DNA of 64,000 nt from Epiperipatus broadwayi (GCA_028023455.1 JAQFVV010012441.1:1301911-1365910), one strand, 5' to 3'. Positions 24,533 to 38,159 are shown, counted from the first letter of the stretch. The notes: a model not told the origin generated them from the sequence alone. Made by a program: numbers and translations.

Positions 24533-25035
24533 GTAAGTACTATTTTAATAGTGTAATATTCTGTAACAATATATTGTATTTGTATATGCAAGTATTCTTA
24601 GTTAAACTTTAGTGCATAATGTTAAAATAAATAGTGATAAGAAAGGTAACAAACAATAGCAGTTGGTTGCTAGTTGCAATACAATTTGTTGCAAATATTA
24701 TGCTTAAAAATGTGTCTTTAAATTTAAAAAGTCACATCTTAGCTTTTGAATGTTTTTAATCATCTCTTTAGTTCAGTGCATGCTTGATTTCAAAGTTAAA
24801 AATACTTTAATTTTATTTATTTTCTAAATTAAAATCATTTCTTTCTTTATAAATCTAATTTTTTCTCTCACTAGCAAGTCTCTTATAATTAATGTAAATG
24901 TTCAGACAATAGAATGTGACTGTTTTGTTATTGTATGTTTAATTGCCAGTATAATTTTTTTTGATAAATCACATATTAATTTATTTTAATATGTAAATTT
25001 TTTCTACAGTACATGATTTTTCATACCTCCACTCC
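24533..25035. other. Start of presumed intron
   Basis: No feature was seen apart from the donor site. Confidence 0.4.
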
Positions 25036-25190
25036 AATATGTAATATATAGGGGTTTGAATTCAGACTTACGCATGCCCCTCAACTATCCATGCTATCTC
25101 ATACTACTGACACAGTTGATCACACGCTATCTCATATTGCTGACAGAGGGTCATGCAAAAGTCTAAGTTCAAACCTCCTTTATATTAAAA
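25036..25190. repeat. Small foldback repeat related to the 17.6-kb element arms
   Basis: The left block at 25043-25083 (ATAGGGGTTTGAATTCAGAC, then a CATGCCCCTC end) mirrors the right block at 25146-25186 (GAGGGTCATGCAAAAGTCTA, then GTTCAAACCTCCTTTATA). In between, the words TATCTCATA and TGCTGACA/ACTGACA occur twice. Relatives lie at 17583-17675 and 31758-31828. Confidence 0.6.
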
Positions 25191-25387
25191 ATTAATTTTT
25201 TATTATTTCAAATACTGTATAACATTAAAACCTGATAATGTGATGGTCTTATAGAATATTTACTATTATAATATTATTTAATGAATTATATTAATGATAT
25301 ATTTATTTCTATTTTATTATATACATCACTACAAAAGAGTTATTGTCAGATCTGTAATTTTTAGTATCACCTCTAACGTCTTTCTTA

Positions 25388-25432
25388 AATATTATTATTA
25401 TTATTATGATGATGATGATGATGATGATGATG
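25388..25432. repeat. (ATT)n(GAT)n microsatellite at the 3' end of a LINE
   Basis: The ATT run changes to a GAT run and abuts the 3' end of the minus-strand LINE. Such trinucleotide tails are common at the 3' ends of some non-LTR elements. Confidence 0.85.
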
Positions 25433-26890
25433 TTTCAAAGCAAACTTTATTTCTACTTAAGAAAAGTGGTTACATCAGTAAAAAGAACAAGAAAAAATGA
25501 GTACATCAAAATACAAATGTTACAATTATTACTACAAGTACAGTTTTCCACTTAATTTCTTACAATGTTCAAACTGGTGTCCTAAAAAAACACACTATAC
25601 CGGTTCCTATGAGTTTTATCATTTTTGTCACTATAACATTGATCTAATCTTAAGTAATGACCAGGTTGCTGCATAAATGTCAGGTCTGGCCAGTGTCTTA
25701 TCCCTTTTCTGTATCATTGCAAGTTTATTTGAAAAAGTAGCTGGATGCCTCCTGGAATTGTTACCAATTAGGAAGGTGCATCTAGTACACCAGTATGCAC
25801 ATAGCACAAAAGTTTCTGCCCTGAAACTTGGTGTTAATCCCTCTCTAAATGCAGAAATTAATTGATGCATTGTTATATTAGACTTCCTGTAATTGCTAGT
25901 TATCAGATTTCTTAACTGCCTAAGTCCCTCACAGTGATATATCAGATGTGATAGGGTTTCCTCAGCTTGATGGCATAACTCACAAAAGGGATCAATTGAC
26001 GTATACAATCTTTTATGGCAAAGAAAATATGTGGTAGGTAATGCAGATAAGTTAAGTTTTATCAGAAAATTGAAAAACTTTGGTTCTAAGGCCCATCATT
26101 TATACCTTTTAACCAGTTGTTTATTATTAATTCCCAGTATTGGTTCCAAAGCAATTGTGTTATTATCCTCATTTATTAGTTCATAAATTTCTCAGTATTT
26201 GTACTTATTAATAAATTGCTCTGGGATTTTTGATTCTGTTTTACAAAATATATTAATTGTTCAAAATATGATAATTTTTTTGGTGGTGGTTTATCAGTTG
26301 GAATGACCTCTATGAGCTGCTTAATTTTTGGAAATTGTTTAACAATATCAATTATATTGTTCCTCATTCTCTGTTTGTCAAAAATACCAATATCATGTAA
26401 CCCTAAACCATTTTTATTCAGTGGTTGACATAGTTTTGCCATTGATATTGCCACAACTTTCCTTGACCATAGTAGCTGATTGCAAATGGTCTTAATTTTA
26501 GAGATAAAAGCCTTTGAGAAAGCAACCACTGGCATAAAGTAAACTATCTTAGTCATCATCAAACTGTTAATTAATTGAATCTTAGAATATACTGACATAT
26601 AGGTATTGGCTAGAGGGTCTGCTATTTTCTGGATTTCATTTTTCAATTTGTTTTGCAAATGACATCTCATGCCAGTAGTCCCCAGATGGAATGGAAACCC
26701 AAGGAATGAGCCTGGCTTTGCCTGGAAAATGGATGTACATGGCCTTCCTGTGAATATCGTCCATGCTGCTGTTTTTTCTGGATTGAAACCTAGTTTAAAT
26801 TCCTTCAAGTATTCTTCTAAAATCATCTGTAGTTTTAGTATCTGCTTTTTTAAGATTAAATTATTATTATTTATCAGAACATAACAAATT
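25433..26890 (-). mobile_element. 5'-truncated non-LTR retrotransposon (L1/Tx1-like C-terminal half)
   Basis: Two open frames carry the RT thumb and C-terminal region. The frame from 26826 to 26176 has LGFNPEKTAAWTIF, LGFPFHLGTTG, INSLMMTKIVYFMPVV, and the AKLCQPLNKNGLGLHDI block typical of LINE C-terminal regions ('K-L-x-x-P-x-x-x-GGLGL'). The frame from 26008 to 25631 has a Cys-Cys-His-Cys finger, CELCHQAEETLSHLIYHC (C-x2-C-x8-H-x4-C), as found near LINE ORF2 C-termini. About 165 nt between them has lost its frame. The 5' truncation falls just after the RT catalytic YxDD motif, so the element is inactive. Its 3' untranslated region runs to about 25433. The clade is inferred from the pattern only. 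Confidence 0.7.
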
Positions 26891-29519
26891 TGATTTCATT
26901 TGATAGATATTTTTGGGTACCACTGTACATGCACTCAGCACCCTATATTTTATTTTATGCTTAGTTGACTCAATAAACTCTACTTCAATATTATGAAATA
27001 ATTTTGGAATAACTAATCAATAAATTTAAGCTTTTGATTTGAAAAAAGGATTTATTATAATATTACTAATACTATTTAATTTATAAATTCAATGTGTAAT
27101 TCTTAAATCTCTTATTATGTTTTATTAACAAGTTTTTCCCCCCAAACTTTTAGTATTATTTATTTTTTCAATTTCATATTTAGATTGACAAAATGAAAAG
27201 GGGAAGGGAGTGGGGGAGAGGAAAACATAATTATTTGCAAGTTTTCATGGTTTACTTTGGTCTCTAGTAATAATATCTAATATTGACTTACAAATGTATA
27301 ATTCTATCTTTTCATTGGTCCATGATGCTTTGTAACTCTGTGATAGTTATTTACATTTTACAATTACAGATATTTAGAAATTATGTTTATTTATTTATTG
27401 TTAAAATTATGTATAATTTCATACACTCTCTTTTTATTTGTAATTGATAGGTTTGTTTGAAATTTTTATTATTATTTGTGTTTAAAAATTTTAATTTATT
27501 CAGTTTTCAAAAATGAGAAGAGGAGGGGAAAATATAATCAATTGTATGTGTTGCCAATTTTTATGAAAATAGTAATTGTCAGTTACATTCAATACAAATT
27601 ACAAATTAAATATTCCAAATAAAAATTAACAATAAATTAATGGAAGATTAAAATAAAACATATTTCTTATTTATCTGGATTTCCACACCCAATAAATCTT
27701 TTATTATTTCATAAAAAAAAGGCATTGCCACTTAGTATGGAGTAATTAATTTAGCAAACACAATGTGGATGTAAATAAGACAAAATTTGTTCTAAATCCA
27801 TCCTCATCTTTCTTTTCTTCATCATAAATGACATGAGATCAAAATGAAGAATATATGAAGATTTATTTTTTCTTTTAAAAAAAAATACTAGAACAATAAT
27901 TTAAATGAATAACTCTAAGTTTTATGTTTACATTTCTTTTTCAAATAAAAACATTTTAACAATATCGATGAAGAATACAAAGTTTACTTTTAAAGTAACA
28001 TAGGTAAATGTTTCATTTTTATCTTTTACTTTTTGTTTTATTTTGTAATTATTTATGAATCTATATTTTATATAAATTACATTGAATCTTAAATTTATTT
28101 ATAAATTATCCCACTATTATTTTATGACATAGATGCACTGTTTTTTTAAAAAAATTATTTAATGTAAAATAAAATGCAGTTTGTTGAGTAGATCAGTATC
28201 TAATTTTGTTTATAAATGAAGGAAATTCTAAATAATGATATTTGACTTTTTAAAATATTAAAAAAATCAAATCATAATCAAAACGAGCAATCTCATATAC
28301 TATCATTGCTGGAAACAGTATTTTTATTTTCAGAACACAAAAAAAATCTTTTTTATTTGACATTTGTGTTTTAAAATGTGAATATTATAAATGTTAATAT
28401 CTCATAAATAAATTAAATCATGCTTTAATAGTTTAATTTTTTTAATTTTTACAATATTTCAATACATTAACACACCCAATCATTTATTTCATTGAATACA
28501 TGTTAGCAATCATATTGCAAATGCCTTCTGGGTAATTTTCCATGTTTAAAAATATAACATTTTATTTTTAAAAATAAAACATCTTCAAAATAAATAAGTA
28601 ATTATTTATAATCTTAATTTTTTAAAATAATAATTACACAATTATTGTAAAAACAATCGTGAATATTAATAAAGTTGCAAATAATCTATTTTGTATTATT
28701 ATTCAATCTATTATCTCCAAAAATGTAAATATTAGTGATGTTAAAAATAGAATAGATATTTATCAATACAGAACGTAAGTGTCTTTTATCTTGATGAATT
28801 TTTACTTATCCTGACATCTGTTGATTTTTTTGGAATTAAAACTTTAGAATGAAATATATATGATATAAAACATTTTAAATATTATTAATTTCATCAGCAT
28901 ATAAAAAGTTTTTTACTTTTGCTTAAATATATAATCTGTAGGAATATAATCAATCTAAATGCATTTTTATTCAAAAATATTACCAAGCAGAATCGTAATA
29001 ATTCAGCCAACAAATAAATTGAAGTAGCATATCTGAACAAGAATATTTTGAGATTGAAAAGAAGATTTTAAATTTTAAATTTGTGAAAACTCTCACTATG
29101 TTTGAAGAATTTCAGAAACAAACTTATATGAAATCTTAAAATTTGAAGCTTAAGTTGTATAGTAGAAATGTATGTGAAGTATGAAGTTTTTCCAAACTAT
29201 TATCAAATTACTCTAAATCAATTCATCCATATGCCAAAACCATCTACTGCTCATTGTCTTTATTTATTTTCATTTAAGAATCTCTGCTGGAGCAAACTTT
29301 TAAGTACATCTAATTTTACATATTGAAAATTCAATTTTTATGCTTAATTAAAATAGATTTATCAATTTTTGTCTGAGGTTTAAAATTCATATCTCAAATA
29401 GGAATAATCTTTAATCTAATATATGATTAGCAATAATCATTAATCTATTTATATGCTAAGTTGTTAGTGCCAAAGTTGTAAATGCATTAAGAGTGACATT
29501 TGTAAAGTAATATATATAT
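26891..29519. other. AT-rich stretch within the presumed intron
   Basis: No gene was seen. A G-rich block occurs twice (about 27186-27225 and 27510-27530) in similar contexts (after 'AAAATGA'), suggesting a weak duplication. Confidence 0.35.
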
Positions 29520-29660
29520 ATCCCATCCACAAGTTGTCTTATGTATATGGTATTTAAATTTTTTTAAAAATTTGAGTTCATGATTTTACTTTGGGGTTGG
29601 TGGTTATTGGAATTGCCAATGAATATCTTCTTTAACTCTAGTATAGGGACATATTATCTC
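29520..29660 (+). repeat. Dispersed repeat (partner at 36088-36222)
   Basis: Shared words in order: AAGTTGTCTTATG or TGTTGTCATATG, GTATTTAA, GTTCATGATTTTACTTT, GGTTATTGGAA, TTCTTTAAC, and AGTATAGGGACATATTAT or its near match. The two copies lie 6.5 kb apart in the same orientation. Confidence 0.7.
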
Positions 29661-30039
29661 TAATAAGATTTAAAATGAGATTTGGTCTGTTTTACATCTG
29701 TTCTGAACATAAAACAATTACAATTCATACTCTCTTTTATCTTTAGGAAAATAAAATGACATTAATTTCCTTGATAGTTTGAGAAATACTCTTAATCTTA
29801 GAGAGAAAAGATGCATATACCTTTTACTTTAATACAAATAGTGGCGTTAATTAATAGTAAATAACATTTTGAAGTCGAAACAATAATTTTGGCTTGTTTT
29901 ATTTCATTATGTTTTTTTTTAAAAAAGAGAAAATAAATTCTCAACTCATGTACTATTCCTGAAATATGGCATTAGATGATGCGCCTTTTCAAATTAGTAT
30001 CAATCTGCTGATAACTTTGTAATCTTGTGATCTGATCAA

Positions 30040-30143
30040 AATAACGTGTACACGGATCTTGTACACGATTCATTTTCTCCAAGATTTGTGAAAAAGTAAC
30101 ATGTAGGCAGATCTTGTACATGATATTTTCGCAAGATTTACTA
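30040..30143 (+). repeat. Imperfect direct duplication of about 48 bp
   Basis: GTGTACACGGATCTTGTACA with a following TTTTC..CAAGATTT at 30044-30085 recurs as ATGTAGGCAGATCTTGTACA with TTTTCGCAAGATTT at 30101-30143. The wider region from 30.0 to 30.7 kb has more G+C and CpG than its surroundings. A diverged inverted relative of 29980-30045 appears near 32490-32555. Confidence 0.6.
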
Positions 30144-30602
30144 AGTTATTGGCAGGTTGTCACAAATATGAAAAGGTACAGCAACTCTGTTCACACACAA
30201 GTAAAACTATAAAAAAGTAAACAGATGTATGATTTTCAAGAATATATGCATATTTAAAAACAACCAACATTGTAAAGCGAAAAATTTTTAATATTAAAAA
30301 CTACATTTTCTCAGCCCCCGAAAATATATTGAATAAAAAGTACCGAAAAAACTCCCATTCACATAAAACAATCCCTAAATTATAAGAGATGCATAAAACA
30401 ATCACTAAAAAACAATTTTATTAAATAATATTTACTACAAACACATAAAATAAACACCAACACTACTTACACTGTAATAAATAACAGGAATTAATTGCGT
30501 TCAAACAACGATTTTAACGCAGAAAATGGACCCCTGAACGGAAATTTGATTGCAAAATGTGTTGAAAAAATACTCAGAAACGCCTTTTATATATATATCA
30601 AA

Positions 30603-30673
30603 GCATTGACTGGGATGCGAACCCGGGCCGGTTGCTTGGAAGGCGGCTATGCTAACCGCTACGTCACCAACCC
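30603..30673 (-). pseudogene. tRNA-Gly(TCC)-like sequence, probably a SINE head or tRNA relic
   Basis: Read on the minus strand from 30673, it has the tRNA order: a GGGTTGG acceptor strand, an A-box-like GACGTAGCGGTTAGCATAG, an anticodon loop CTTCCAA with anticodon TCC flanked by complementary GCCGC/GCAAC-type arms, and a B-box match GGTTCGCATCC. About 71 nt can fold as a cloverleaf, but with mismatches in the acceptor and T stems, including C-A in the T stem and G-G near the acceptor end. That argues against a working gene. The sequence below it (30480-30600) is also richer in G+C than the flanks and could be a SINE body. No second copy was found in this window. Confidence 0.65.
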
Positions 30674-31757
30674 TTGACAAAACGTCATTTTTTTAAATAA
30701 AAAAAAAAGAAAACAAAACAAAACAAATAATTCAGGATAATAAAGAAATGTAAATTATAAGACTTTTATTACCAGTTATCATTCAGAACAATGCCTATCC
30801 CCCCCCCCCCCACGCAAACTAGGGGGCATTAAAGAGAAGTAAAAAGTAGATATTTTGAAACTTTAAATTTTTAGCTTTTAAATATTATCTGTCAAAAGAA
30901 TTGCTAAGTGTCCCAACATTCGATGGCATGCATTGCTCTTAACAACGCAAAATTAATTCAAAAATGAATGAAAAGTATTATAGATTGTGTCTATTACTGA
31001 AGAACTTGACCATTCCTGCAAATTTTTTTAAATTCAAGAGCTCTTTTTATAGAAAAAATGCCCATTTTTTTTATTCCTGTGAAATACTGATATTAGTGAA
31101 TTTATGTTGTGGAGTTTTATACTTAAATATATGCAAACTTTATATCTTTTTGCATTTTATTTTGAAAACATCTATACATGTCTATCTTAATAATGTAGAG
31201 GCTGAGTAAATTGTGTTGATAGAAGTGAACTATTACTAGTGATGAGATGACATCATGTTGCCTAATTATTATACTCGATTTCTGAACAAAAATTTAACAT
31301 ACATATATAAATTCACACCTTAGTATCATCACATGATTCTCTTAGCTTACATTTAATAATACCTCTTAACAATAGTATTCCTAGTCTTCCTTCTCTAGAG
31401 GCATCTTGGTGTGCTAGAATATCAGCTGGCTAGTGGTAACCAAATCCCCAGACTAGTTTCTTCTTATTAGTCAGAAAGTGAAAAGTATTTAATGTGGTTA
31501 ACAGAATTTCTGGGCATTTGATCTATGTATAAAAACTTTTGACTCTTATAGCCATATAATAGCATACTGCTAGTTTATGGTTTTGTTTTTTATTAATAAG
31601 CAATGTTTTGCACATGTCCATTCAATAATTACATTCACTTTTTACACTAATTTTAAAGTTTCATAAAGTTCTTGTAATTTTTTTTAATAAGGTATCTCTT
31701 TATTTTAATATTTTTAATACACTGTACAGGCTTACACACACCTGCACACATATAATG
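30674..31757. other. AT-rich stretch with a poly-C tract
   Basis: A C homopolymer lies near 30799-30811. The frame at 30964-31209 (plus) has many Cys and hydrophobic residues but no recognisable family or splice evidence. Confidence 0.35.
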
Positions 31758-31828
31758 TAATATATAAAGAATTCAAACTCAGACTTTCACACGACCCTCA
31801 ACACTCCATGACATTACATATTGCTGAC
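31758..31828 (+). repeat. Single copy of the 17.6/25.0-kb foldback arm motif
   Basis: AATATATAAAGAATTCAAAC, CAGACTTTCACACGACCCTC and ATTACATATTGCTGAC follow the same order as in the left arm at 25043-25115. No mirror copy lies nearby. Confidence 0.6.
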
Positions 31829-34800
31829 TAGTTCGAATCATTTATTATTGTTAATAAATCCGTAAATAGTGAGTGCTTAGTAAATATGTATTATATAATT
31901 TATTCACAGACCAACAAAATTTCAATATATTATCTATGATTTGTAAGTCAGATTTTTAATCAACTTGTAAACAATTCACATTGTCTTTTATTAATGTCAA
32001 TTCATTGACCAATTTTTATCTCACTGAATAATTAACATAAATGAGAGAAAATGTTTATTATTTATGATGGTTTGGTAAATATAATTCTTTAAGAATCTAA
32101 CTTTTGAATTGTGATAATGCGTTCAGGCACAGTTGGTCTGAAAATAAATTATTTCAATCTATTTAAAAATATTCCGTAGTCATTATTTGCGAATAATTTT
32201 CTTTCATATTTTAATCTTATCTATCTATATCTCCCCTCACCCCCTCTCTCATTTTTCATTTAGGCGGGGAAAAAATGTTTTATATCGTTTTTAAAAAACA
32301 AATGGCAACGTGTTTATGCAAACAAAAAAAGAAAAGAAAACAACAAAGTCAACAAAGTAATTCAATAGCGAAATAAATAATTGTAAAATTGTAACAGTTT
32401 GATGACATTTTAAATATTTTTGATACCGTTTAGTATGAAATTGCAGTGTTTATTTGATGCGCGCATTTAAAAACACGTTTTTCAACGATAAATATTACTC
32501 AAATCTTGATGCTCACAAGATTGCACGTTTATCGGATACGTGAAAAGGCTCCTATTTTTTCTTCCTTGCAGGATTAGTACACAAGTACCCATCAAAATAA
32601 CTTTATTTATAACTGTACATTAACAAATAATTGATATATTACTTTTTCACTTGTACGAGTTTATGTATATGTGTCTGTATGGAAGTTTAGAAATCCATTG
32701 TTGACAATTATTTAATGTAAGCTATAAAGTGAACATCTAGAGTGTTATAACTAACAACTGACTAAATATTATGTCATTAAAAAAATTGTAAACAAATTAA
32801 AGATGGATCCATGTTGCCAAGCAGGAAACATTATCTTTTTTTTTTTGGGATTGTATTTGTCTGTATATATTTTACCTACATCAAAAGGAGATAGTCATAT
32901 TTTTAACTAACATTTTATTAGAAAACGAACAACATAATGATGGGAATTTATAAAATTGTTTAATATAAAACTATATCACATGAATTATTATTAAAGACAA
33001 GATTGATGTCTACTTTTGAAAGCTACAAAATATGATGTGAAATTTAAATTAACAACTGAAATATATCTCCAACTGCATTGCAGAAGTTCGTTCGTATTTT
33101 CACTAAGGATCATTAAATGCCCATTAATATTTAAAAACAAATACACATGCATATGTTTGAAAAGTGAAATTAATACTTATGGATATAACTAAGGCTGTTG
33201 TTGACGATATCAAAATATAACTTTAATATGCCACTGAACAGATTATTCATTTACAATGTTAAAACTTTAATTTTCATGTCATAGTTGCCATATTTCCACC
33301 CTTATCATAAGCGATATATTTTATCTCTGTTTTTAAGGCCTTTTATTAAACTTATAACGGTATTACATTATATATATATGTAGTTCATGAGTTACATTAT
33401 ATAGAGGAAAATACATTGATGATTAATATTAAGAGAGGACTACCATAATAACATTGGGAGAATGATGCAGAACCTAACCTATGTGAGTGATATCTGGTAG
33501 GAACCTCCATATATGTAGATAGTATTTAATTTATGAAAAACTATGTTATGCATGATCATTCAAAATGGATTAAAACACCGGCTCATTCTATTGATTAAAT
33601 CAAAGCAAATAACTTGGAGACGTAATTCCAAAAAATCATTTAATATTAATTTTGCTCTATAATTATTGGACATCAAAGGAAGTGTATATTAACTCTATTG
33701 CCATATCAAGTGGGATCAAGGTCCTTCTTATTATATACATTTGGATGGTAATTTCATGCATATATGTTAGCAGAAGACAAATAGATAGACATAGATAAAA
33801 TTAGAGCAGACCATAATAACTAGTTGAAATTGTATGTGACCACTGAATGAATCCCCATGGGAGTAGCTTATTTAGATCTGATACCTTTAGTAATGGATCA
33901 CAATAAATTAAAATTTATTTAATTAATCTAATTTTAGGAAGATCAACTTAAATATAGATCTACCTCTAATTTTAAAATGGGTATATTGTTCGGCATCACT
34001 AATGGTATAAAACATATACAATCACTGTATACTAAATTCATTTTATAAAATCTTTAATTTTATTTCTTCATTATGTCATGTACTACATGATGAGTTTTCT
34101 TTACTTTATTCCTGTAGGGGTAATGATCATAGTTTGCATTTAATGGGCATAAGTAAGTGATCTCTGTAGTCAAACAAGTAGACATTATAATGCATGTTCA
34201 TCTTATTTCTTAATAGAATTTAGATTTGTAATCTATAAATCAAGGCATATCTACAAGAATTAGTATCATTATTATTTCCTCATTCTAGATTGTATTGGTG
34301 TAGACAAAAGAATTGAAATCAGAGTATGGTTGATTCTTTATTTAATTTAATCCATATTTGTATTTTCTGAATTTTATAATTGATTAGATGTTATAGAATC
34401 TCTGTCTCTGGGGCATTATTCATTATCAGTTTTTTTATTTTCTTATTAACTGGTAAGAGGGTTTTATATCAGTTTATTTAATTCTAATTATGTGTTAAAT
34501 AGGTATTTTAACTTGAGCATACAATATTGCTTCAATTGCTAGCATGTCTATACCATTACAGTTTTTGTCACCCAACTGTGTGGATTGATTATGAACCACA
34601 AGAACCTAAAATAGTAATATGAATAATAATCCTATTAAAATAAAAATAGGGTATATGTATTTTGGAGTGCTTGGAGATATCTTTTCATAAAAGCCTTAAT
34701 TGATAAAGTTTGTCCAAGGATATATGTCAACAATAAAATATTTGTTAGTATAAATATTTTCTGCATTGCTTATGATAATTAAATAACAAAACTTTGTTGC

Positions 34801-34929
34801 TATATTCTATTTTGCCAAATAGAATTATGAAGGCTATTAATTTAGAAGTTGGGTCTTAGACAAGTGTATCAGGTTTATTGAGAATGATTCTCATGAAATT
34901 TGAAGATTGATAAAAACTTTGTGGGATTC
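31829..34929. other. AT-rich stretch within the presumed intron
   Basis: A local CpG-richer block at about 32440-32580 is weakly complementary to 29980-30045. No gene was supported. Confidence 0.3.
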
Positions 34930-35560
34930 AAAAATTGGAGGAATCGAAAGTAGAATTAAAGGCAGATTCCAGTAAAAATTTTGAAGAGTTAAGATCAGAC
35001 CAAATAGTTGAAAGACAAAATTAATGATAAGTTCAATGCCTCAGAAGCCAGATTCAAGGAATTTAGACATGATTTAGAGGCTAAATTAAAAGAATCAGAA
35101 GAAAAATGGAATGCTAGATTTAAAGAACAAAAGCGCGAGACTAAAAGAATCGAAAATAAATTTGATCTAAACCCAAAAAAATTTAAAAAAGAGTTTAAAG
35201 ATCATAAATGACCATATTAGTATTCTTCATAATGATCAGAAAATAGTCATAAAAAGAATTAATAAAATAAAAAAAGGAGGTGACAATTTTAAAGAAAAAA
35301 ATATAGTCTGAATTAGACTATATCAAAAAAGGAGTTGAGGATAAAAAAATAAAATCAAGTGGAAAATCAAGAACGGATAGAAAAATTATACATAAAATGA
35401 GATTTAAAAAGTCCAAATTAACTAATACTTTAAAAGTAGAGATTAAAGACCTTCAGGGTAATAGTGGTGTAGAAAATGAATTCATAGAAGCTAAACTGGA
35501 GTTAGATGCTAAAAGTGATACCGTAGATTCTAAAAATAGAAGTACCGATAACAGATGAGT
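34930..35560 (+). pseudogene. Charged coiled-coil coding remnant, possibly Gypsy gag N-terminus
   Basis: The open frame at 35008-35211 (67 residues) is almost entirely Lys/Glu/Arg/Asp-rich and helical: RFKEFRHDLEAKLKESEEKW, then KRETKRIENKFD. Similar composition continues in broken frames to about 35560 (repeated 'AKLE' and 'SKSD'-like stretches). Gag proteins of some animal Gypsy elements start with such coiled coils, and Gypsy gag, protease and RT traces follow 3 kb downstream on the same strand. That link is inference. It could also be an unrelated decayed exon. Confidence 0.35.
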
Positions 35561-36087
35561 TTGATATATATATATATAGTAAGTTTGAAATGTTTCTTGG
35601 AGAGATATCTATCCCAAATTATTCCATAGCTCCCATAATGAATTAATCTTGTATAATGTTAAACTTAGAGAGGATATTACAATTATAACCAAGATGGGGG
35701 AAGATCTTAACAAAGCGAGTTTGATGTAGACATGTAATACATCGAGATAATAGTAATAATGATAACAGTAGTGATTTAAAAGATAGGAAAGATAGTTTGC
35801 AGGACAAGTCTTGTCCTAAAGGAGTATATTTTACTATTCTTAATATTTCAATAGCTCTTAATCACTGGCATAACTCGCAAGTGTAGAATGAAGATGCTGA
35901 TTGTAGTGGAAGGAAACACTTTTTCCAGTAAAGAGATGTGATCTTTATATACAACCCAAAAATTAAGTGTGCTGTTGACCCTATAGTTATTTATTTTAAT
36001 TTAGTCAGGAATCTATTTCATAAGCTGCCCCATTATATTAAAAAATAATAATTTCTTTATTGTAATGAGAGAATTTATATTATATAA

Positions 36088-36222
36088 GTATATACTCCAA
36101 ACACATGTTGTCATATGCATGTTGTATTTAATTTTTTTTGTTCATGATTTTACTTTAGGGTTAATGGTTATTGGAAATTGCTAGCTTCTTTAACATTAGT
36201 ATAGGGACGTATTATATCTCAT
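36088..36222 (+). repeat. Dispersed repeat (partner at 29520-29660)
   Basis: See the partner copy. Here the core is GTTCATGATTTTACTTTAGG followed by GGTTATTGGAAATTGC. Confidence 0.7.
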
Positions 36223-38159
36223 TTTTTAAATACATATAAATTATCATTTTTATTCTTTGCAAATATTTTCTATTATACTTCGATTCTCTATTTTTATCAA
36301 TAACATGAAATTAGTATGCCAGTCTACCCTTTACTATAAAAGATTCTCTACCCATAATTTAATGTCTCTGCCTATCATTCCCTTATTTAGTTAATCTGTC
36401 AATTATCTATCCCTTTACCAGCCTATCCTAAGCCATCTTCTATTATTTCAGCATCTAATAAAATTTTTCATTCAAATAGCTCTTTCTATATCTCAAATCT
36501 AATTTTAACTGAATTGTATCATATCAACATTAAAAATGATGGACAAACTGCTATTCAGTTATATTTTCTGACAATTTTATATCAAAGCGATACTCAGGGA
36601 ATAAAGCAAAAAGCTCTCATATCCAATAGCATTTTCATAGAAAATGTATCCCTAGGTGCCATTTTAATTGTTAAAAAAGTATCTCCAGAAGCTATTATGG
36701 CAACATGAAAATGAGAACAGTATTAATTGCTCTGTTAAACTAGTAGATTTATGAAGATAGGTGACAAAACTATCTAAAAGAGCTAGAAGACAGAATGGAC
36801 AATTAAGTTTAAAATATGTAAGAAAAAAACCCAAATTTATTTACAATAATTAAACATTACAATCATTACAATATAAACTTATGTAAAGCAAATGTATCTA
36901 AGTAACTGTTAAAATAGGGCTGTATTCATACCAGAAAAAGATCAGTTTAACTTGATTGATTTTGACCCCAATGAGATCCAAGATCAAATCCTTCCTTTAA
37001 ATACCAAATAAATAAGCAAAACAAGAAATATTAATAATGAAAAAAAGATAAATATTAGTATGGGTAAATTAAAATATGTGTTATAATAACCAGAAACTTT
37101 TAGTGTTAATTAAAAGAAAATAAATATTAAAGTATGTGTTATAAAACCTTTTAAAGGCCTTTATCTAGATAAAATTAATCTTACCCATATCTATCCAGAA
37201 TTCTGATTTTTATTACCAGTAGAATATGGTATCATATGAAGGTATAAAGGTGTATATATTGTAAATTCGCATTAGTATATTTATTTTAATTAAATATTTG
37301 AGTGTGTGTTTATTATCATCACACAATAAACACAATAGTATTAAATTATCAATTATGATTTGATTACATAGGAGATGCTTACATAAAATCAATATAATAA
37401 ATTTAGCTAATTAGATATGTACATATAGGGGAGAGGAAGTTGCATGTTGTTCTAAAATAGATCATTCGATACAGATATACTTTTGGGCTATCTATGTATA
37501 TATTGTATATACACGGATGTAAATAAAGTGTATTATTTAATCATGTAAATAAGTGCAAACAGTATATGAAAAAATATGTATTATTATTATGCTATTCTAG
37601 AAAATGTATATATGCCATCATATATTTAAATATATACTAAAAGTGAATTATGCTAATGAGAAATAATTATTCAAAAATAGACTCTTATAAACAAACTCTG
37701 CTAAAAAGAATTTAAGTGCGTGTGTAGAAACGTAGTAATTGTGAATATGGTTCATATATTAAAGAGCAGTGAATAATCTAAATACTATTCATGCGATAAC
37801 TAGCAAAGTTTAAGATCTTTACCAATAACTTATAGATATAGATATTGCTGTTATTACAGAATTGGTATGTGAAGTGCAATGGATTAAAATTATCTAATGC
37901 GCATGTGTAAAGATTAACACTCACAAGTAGAAGCTTATCTATAGACTTTAGACTTTTTAAATCAAATTTCTAATTATATTTACTTTTTGTTCTTTTTCTA
38001 CTTTTAATTTGTTATTAAATAAATTTGTTTTGGTACATTAACTTGTGCTTAAGTTTATTTTATATTATCGATACTCTATCGATTGATATTGAGATAATAA
38101 TACTGTGAAACATAGAATAATAGTGTGCAATTAATAATTAAGAATAAATCAGTGAAACT
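36223..38159. other. AT-rich stretch; possible 5' part of the Gypsy element
   Basis: Short frames at 36514-36708 and about 36925-37010 look coding-like but match nothing I recognise. An LTR could lie at about 37.7-38.15 kb (ATTAAATAAA-type signal near 38012), but no second LTR was found. Confidence 0.25.

Noticed and set aside
30964-31209. 81-residue plus-strand frame with hydrophobic stretches
   Set aside because: Looked like a small membrane protein, but composition is AT-driven, and no signal peptide exon pattern, splice site or homologue supports it.
35008-35211. Stand-alone coiled-coil gene
   Set aside because: The frame is short, has no good start or splice context, and similar coding-like sequence continues in broken frames, which fits a decayed retroelement better.
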